Shown here: piece after piece, positions 60,598 through 64,000 of the stretch | How positions within the stretch are numbered: the stretch's first letter is position 1 | Layout of the letters: every line of letters begins with the position of its first letter | Assembly (NCBI RefSeq): GCF_025998815.1 | Contig: NZ_AP026678.1 | Location: forward strand, 1,736,001 to 1,800,000 | Length of the DNA stretch: 64,000 nt | Direction of reading: 5' to 3' | Source: Ignavibacterium sp. | GTDB lineage: Bacteria; Bacteroidota; Ignavibacteria; Ignavibacteriales; Ignavibacteriaceae | Position numbers and translations under genes: made by a program | Notes under the pieces: model-generated | The model's database searches: none | What the model was told of the DNA's origin: nothing | Seen by the model: the letters and a program-made list of their open reading frames with translations, nothing else

Positions 60598-63061
60598 ACA
60601 TAATACTTTGCGGATCAATATCATAAAATAATTTTACATCTTTATATCTTGATATGCGATTAAACTCTGTGTAAGCTTCAAGCACTGCTCTTCTTAAAAG
60701 TTTTCCTGCCGGATCAGATTTCCTCGAACTCTTAATTAATATATGATACCGATAAAAACCTTTTAGCTTGTAAATTAAAGCTGTTGTTGGTTCAGAAATT
60801 TTAAGATGCTTTTCGAATTTTTTTAGTGCTTTACGAAAATCAATTGCTGCACCTTTTGCTTTCTGTTCAGATTTGTCTTTTGTTTCAATAAGTGCAAGTC
60901 TTGTAAATGGCGGATAACCCAATCTTTCTCTGTCAACAATTTCCCTTTTATAAAATCCATCGTAATCATTCTGAAGAACTTTTTGAAGAGCAAAATGTTT
61001 TTCATTTTGTGTTTGAATAATTACTTCTCCGGCAATTTTACTTCGTCCTGCTCTACCGGCAACTTGAGTTAGTAACTGAAAGGTTCTTTCATCAGCTCTG
61101 AAGTCCGGCAACCACAGAGTTGTTTCAGCAGAAATAACTCCCACAAGTGTAACCCGCGAAAAATCCAAACCTTTGGAAACCATTTGAGTTCCCACAAGAA
61201 TATCAATTTCACCTCTGCCAAAACTTAGTAACAGATTACTCAGATAAGCTTTCTTTGTAATAGAGTCAGAATCAATTCTGCTTATTCTTGCATCGGGAAA
61301 ATAGAACTGAAGTTCATCTTCAACTCTTTCCGTACCTGTGCCAAAATATTTAATATTGATTGAGCCGCAGTGAGTGCATGCATTTGGTACCGGTTTCTCC
61401 AGTCCGCAGTAATGACACTGAATTATATTTTTATTGATATGAAATACCATCGGTACGCTGCAATTTTCACACATCTCAATTTCGCCACAGTCTTCGCAAT
61501 AAATTTGTGTAGAAAATCCTCTTCTGTTCTGAAGAATTATTACGCCTTCTTTTTTCTTTAATCTGTCTTCAATTTTATCAAGAAGAGTTCTGGAAAAAAT
61601 ATTATCCATTCTTCCCTTTTTTCGTTCAACATTAACATTAACCAAAGTTATGGTGGGAAGTTTTGCATCATCAATACGAAGAGGAAGAGTCATTAACTTA
61701 TATTTTCCAATCTCAGCATTGTATCTGCTTTCAACCGAAGGCGTAGCAGAACCAAGCACAACCGGACAATTGTGAATGCTACCTAAAACAACTGCGGAAT
61801 CTCTTGCATTATACTTTGGTATCATATCCTGTTGTTTATAGCTGGCATCATGTTCTTCATCAACTACAATCAAACCAAGATTATATATTGGTGCAAACAA
61901 AGCCGAGCGTGCACCAACTACTATTTTTGATTTACCTTTGTGAATTCTTCTCCACGAATCAAATCGTTCACCTGCAGACATTTTGCTGTGCAGCACGGTA
62001 ACAAGATCGCCAAAGTTGTTATAAAATCTTGAAGTAATTTGTGGTGTAAGTGCAATTTCAGGAACAAGAATTAAAACCGATTTGTTTTGTTCAAGTGCTA
62101 TTTTTGCAAGCTCAATATAAACCTGAGTTTTGCCACTTCCGGTAACACCATGTAAAAGGTAAGCCTGAAATACTGATTCCCTTATCTTCGGAGTAATTTC
62201 TTCCAAAACTTTTCTCTGCTGCTCCGTTAAAACAAACTCCTGATGAACTTCCACATAATGCTCTTTGTATCTTCGGTCAACTTCCTTTTCAAAGATTTCA
62301 ACAAATCCTTTTCTTTCAAGACTGTCTAAAGCGGCTTTGGAAGTTTCTGTTTTATGAAGTAATTCCGAAACCGGCAGGGAATTCCCTTTTGCTTCAATTA
62401 ATACAAGAAGAAGTTTTACTTGTTTTGGTGATCTTCTATCAAGTTCGGGCAATGCTGAGTATAGCTCCTTAACATCTTTTGTAAGACGAACAAACTTAAC
62501 TTTCTTAGGTTTTACTTTTGCGCTTTCAATTTCATCTATAACAGAAACGGCACCTTCTTCAACAAGTGCTCTTATTTGAGAATAAATATTTTTTTTGCCA
62601 ACTGCTTTTTGCAGTGAAGAAAATGTAATTTGTTCCCGGGTTGAAAGTTCCTGAAGTATTTTATAACGAAGTGTTGTTTTCCTAGTTTCTTTTTGAAGAA
62701 GTTTTTGGACAAAGCTTTTGTCTATGGAAATTTTCCTTTTCGATTCAACCTCAGTTCCGTGCGGAACAAGTAATTTTAATGCTTCACCAAGCGAACATAA
62801 ATAATATTCTGCAATCCATTCATAAAATTTTAATAAAGTTTTATTAAAGATTGGTTCATCATCAAGAACTTCACGGATGGGTTTTATCTCTTCCTTAACT
62901 TCAGTTGTTTTGGTAACATTTATTACAAAACCCGTAAGAGTACGCTTACCGAAAGGTGCAACAACGCGAACTCCTTTCTTAACAAATTTTTTTAAATCAG
63001 AAGGAATTTCATAAGTAAATGTTTTCCGGAAAGGTAATGCAAAGACAACTTCAGCAAACAT
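60596..63061 (-). CDS. priA: Primosomal protein N' (replication restart helicase PriA)
   Basis: An 821-residue superfamily 2 helicase that recognises stalled forks and reloads the replicative helicase. N-terminal 3' DNA-binding domain, winged helix, then Walker A HGVTGSGKTQVYIEL, Walker B VVDEEHDASYKQQD, GSATPSVESRY, and the eight-Cys zinc module (CEDCGEIEMCENC and CHYCGLEKP, CTHCGS) inserted between helicase lobes, all intact. GTQMVSKGLDFSRV and QVAGRAGRS are helicase motifs V and VI. The ATG overlaps the stop of the upstream lipoprotein gene by one base (TAATG). Confidence 0.97.
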   Translation of the reverse strand: MFAEVVFALPFRKTFTYEIPSDLKKFVKKGVRVVAPFGKRTLTGFVINVTKTTEVKEEIKPIREVLDDEPIFNKTLLKFYEWIAEYYLCSLGEALKLLVPHGTEVESKRKISIDKSFVQKLLQKETRKTTLRYKILQELSTREQITFSSLQKAVGKKNIYSQIRALVEEGAVSVIDEIESAKVKPKKVKFVRLTKDVKELYSALPELDRRSPKQVKLLLVLIEAKGNSLPVSELLHKTETSKAALDSLERKGFVEIFEKEVDRRYKEHYVEVHQEFVLTEQQRKVLEEITPKIRESVFQAYLLHGVTGSGKTQVYIELAKIALEQNKSVLILVPEIALTPQITSRFYNNFGDLVTVLHSKMSAGERFDSWRRIHKGKSKIVVGARSALFAPIYNLGLIVVDEEHDASYKQQDMIPKYNARDSAVVLGSIHNCPVVLGSATPSVESRYNAEIGKYKLMTLPLRIDDAKLPTITLVNVNVERKKGRMDNIFSRTLLDKIEDRLKKKEGVIILQNRRGFSTQIYCEDCGEIEMCENCSVPMVFHINKNIIQCHYCGLEKPVPNACTHCGSINIKYFGTGTERVEDELQFYFPDARISRIDSDSITKKAYLSNLLLSFGRGEIDILVGTQMVSKGLDFSRVTLVGVISAETTLWLPDFRADERTFQLLTQVAGRAGRSKIAGEVIIQTQNEKHFALQKVLQNDYDGFYKREIVDRERLGYPPFTRLALIETKDKSEQKAKGAAIDFRKALKKFEKHLKISEPTTALIYKLKGFYRYHILIKSSRKSDPAGKLLRRAVLEAYTEFNRISRYKDVKLFYDIDPQSIM

Positions 63062-63597
63062 TATTTTTCTTTATTAAAATAAACTGACATCTTTTTGATT
63101 CCTGGTTTATCCGTGTCTTCACTGAACATTGTAAATTTCAAAACTTTAATAGATTTATCCCACACAATTCTTTTATAGTCTTTATTTTTAAATAATTGTC
63201 CGTTTGTTGAAACCACACTGTCTTCGGGATTAAGTGTGAGATAGTAATATGGGTCATCAAACTGAATTCCTTCAACATCATTGATATCTTCAAAATCAAA
63301 TGATAGCATTGCATTAAGTTGATTAGCTTCAACAAATAATTTTCTGTTCGTAATTTTTTTACCTTCACTTTCCTGATCAGTAATAAACTGCGAACTTTTT
63401 GCAGCGTAGTCAAATACATTGTTCACGTCATTCATTTCTTCTTCTTCGTTTTTTGCATCAGTACAAATGTCATTAATTATTACCAATGCACTTCCTGAGT
63501 TTTCAGTTCTCATTGTAATTTCATAACTGACTGTATTAAATAACACACAACCATTTAATAAAAAAGTTGTTAATACCACTAAAATATTTTTTTTCAT
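63061..63597 (-). CDS. Small lipoprotein of unknown function
   Basis: A 178-residue protein with a lipoprotein signal (MKKNILVVLTTFLLNGCVLF, Cys at 17). The mature part is acidic (TDAKNEEEEMNDVNN) and otherwise beta-rich; no family recognised. Translationally coupled to priA, but probably only by position. GAGGTCGC lies upstream of the ATG. Confidence 0.75.
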   Translation of the reverse strand: MKKNILVVLTTFLLNGCVLFNTVSYEITMRTENSGSALVIINDICTDAKNEEEEMNDVNNVFDYAAKSSQFITDQESEGKKITNRKLFVEANQLNAMLSFDFEDINDVEGIQFDDPYYYLTLNPEDSVVSTNGQLFKNKDYKRIVWDKSIKVLKFTMFSEDTDKPGIKKMSVYFNKEK

Positions 63598-63646
63598 TGC
63601 GACCTCTTTTTATTATCGAACTAAAATTAAAAAGACTATTGTAAAA

Positions 63647-64000
63647 TCATTTAACTGCTGATTCGAGTAAAGTGAAAGTTTGCTCTACCGTATTAAGTTC
63701 AGCACGGACGCCGAATGGAATCGTAAATTTATCTTTAACATGACCAAAAGACATTCCGTAGATAACCGGGATTTTAAAGTCAGCAAATCTGTCTTGTAAA
63801 ACTTCAATCAAAGAAAAAGATTTTGAAAATGATGGTTCTATTTCCTTTGGTTCACACTTGCTGAAAATTCCCATCATGACACCCGAAGCATTTTTAAATT
63901 TATCCGCCTGAATTAATTGAGTAAGCATTCTGTCAATACGATACGGCTCTTCACCAATTTCTTCTATGAAGATAATCTTGTTTGCATAATCAACATCGTA
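63647..64000 (-). CDS. ldcA: LD-carboxypeptidase (peptidase S66), C-terminal part
   Basis: The last 117 codons of a muramoyltetrapeptide carboxypeptidase, which trims the terminal D-Ala of murein tetrapeptides during recycling; the start lies beyond the right edge. Visible: IIFIEEIGEEPYRIDRML, with the catalytic-site Glu, and GMSFGHVKDKFTIPFGVRAE with the catalytic His in GHV, both matching S66. It ends 49 bases before the lipoprotein start. Confidence 0.9.
   Translation of the reverse strand, partial: YDVDYANKIIFIEEIGEEPYRIDRMLTQLIQADKFKNASGVMMGIFSKCEPKEIEPSFSKSFSLIEVLQDRFADFKIPVIYGMSFGHVKDKFTIPFGVRAELNTVEQTFTLLESAVK

Noticed and set aside
1-64000. CRISPR array, prophage, insertion sequence or integrase
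   Set aside because: No regular spacer-repeat array, phage structural gene, transposase or recombinase was seen; the only repeats are short palindromic or dispersed units.

Overview
The window is AT-rich bacterial DNA whose content points to the Ignavibacteria/Bacteroidota side of the tree (Melioribacter- or Ignavibacterium-like; this is inference, no rRNA is present). The reasons are seven proteins ending in a type-A C-terminal sorting domain of the type IX secretion system (YPNPFNP-type motif, SGxYFYxL, final basic Lys), two PorV/PorQ-like outer-membrane proteins, a SusC-like TonB receptor, TAnnTTTG-type -7 promoter boxes, an S46 dipeptidyl peptidase and a GlyQS-type glycyl-tRNA synthetase.

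Layout. 1-3.5 kb: a molybdenum hydroxylase pair (large subunit cut by the window edge) and an aldo/keto reductase. 3.5-41.2 kb: a large beta-glucan utilisation region. On the minus strand a run of ten genes (24180 down to 3563) encodes a sodium/sugar symporter, a sugar-binding-type surface protein, a TonB receptor, a 1039-residue surface partner, a PorV-like protein, a circularly permuted GH16 lichenase, a GH3 beta-glucosidase, a GH5 glucanase, a CotH-type kinase and a second symporter. A GH2 enzyme precedes it. A three-gene sensory cassette (membrane-anchored sugar-binding protein, histidine kinase, sigma-54-type response regulator) lies at 26.8-31.1 kb. Divergent from it on the plus strand are an MFS sugar transporter, a ROK glucokinase, a small CxxC ORF, a second GH5, a SurA/PpiC-like protein, a GH9 endoglucanase and a GH97 enzyme. 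The proposed logic is that secreted GH16/GH5/GH9 cut mixed-linkage glucan at the surface, the TonB receptor imports oligosaccharides, GH3/GH2/GH5/GH97 finish them in the periplasm, the symporters and MFS carrier import sugars, and the ROK kinase phosphorylates glucose.

The most interesting signal is regulatory. Three upstream regions (SSS/TonB operon, GH2, MFS operon) each carry two copies of a 15-bp near-palindrome (TTATTAAARTRATAA) spaced 22-23 bp start to start, followed 80-92 bp downstream by a GG-N10-G element like a sigma-54 -24/-12 box. The regulator in the middle is a GAFTGA-containing sigma-54 activator, so the window looks like a self-contained glucan-sensing regulon.

41.2-64 kb is mostly housekeeping: tRNA-Asn with a duplicated 3' end flanking a broken GIY-YIG gene, a PAS kinase/NarL regulator pair, an EamA transporter, S46 peptidase, a PorV-like protein, a TPR protein, a lipoprotein gene invaded by palindromic and TGAATG-type repeats, glycyl-tRNA synthetase, DUF47/Pit phosphate transport, AmmeMemoRadiSam proteins A and B, tryptophanase, a YIP1-family protein, PriA, a lipoprotein and a partial LD-carboxypeptidase. 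Intergenic regions at 50.5-50.7, 52.3-52.6 and 58.05-58.14 kb hold several different palindromic repeat families. No CRISPR array, prophage or intact insertion sequence was seen.
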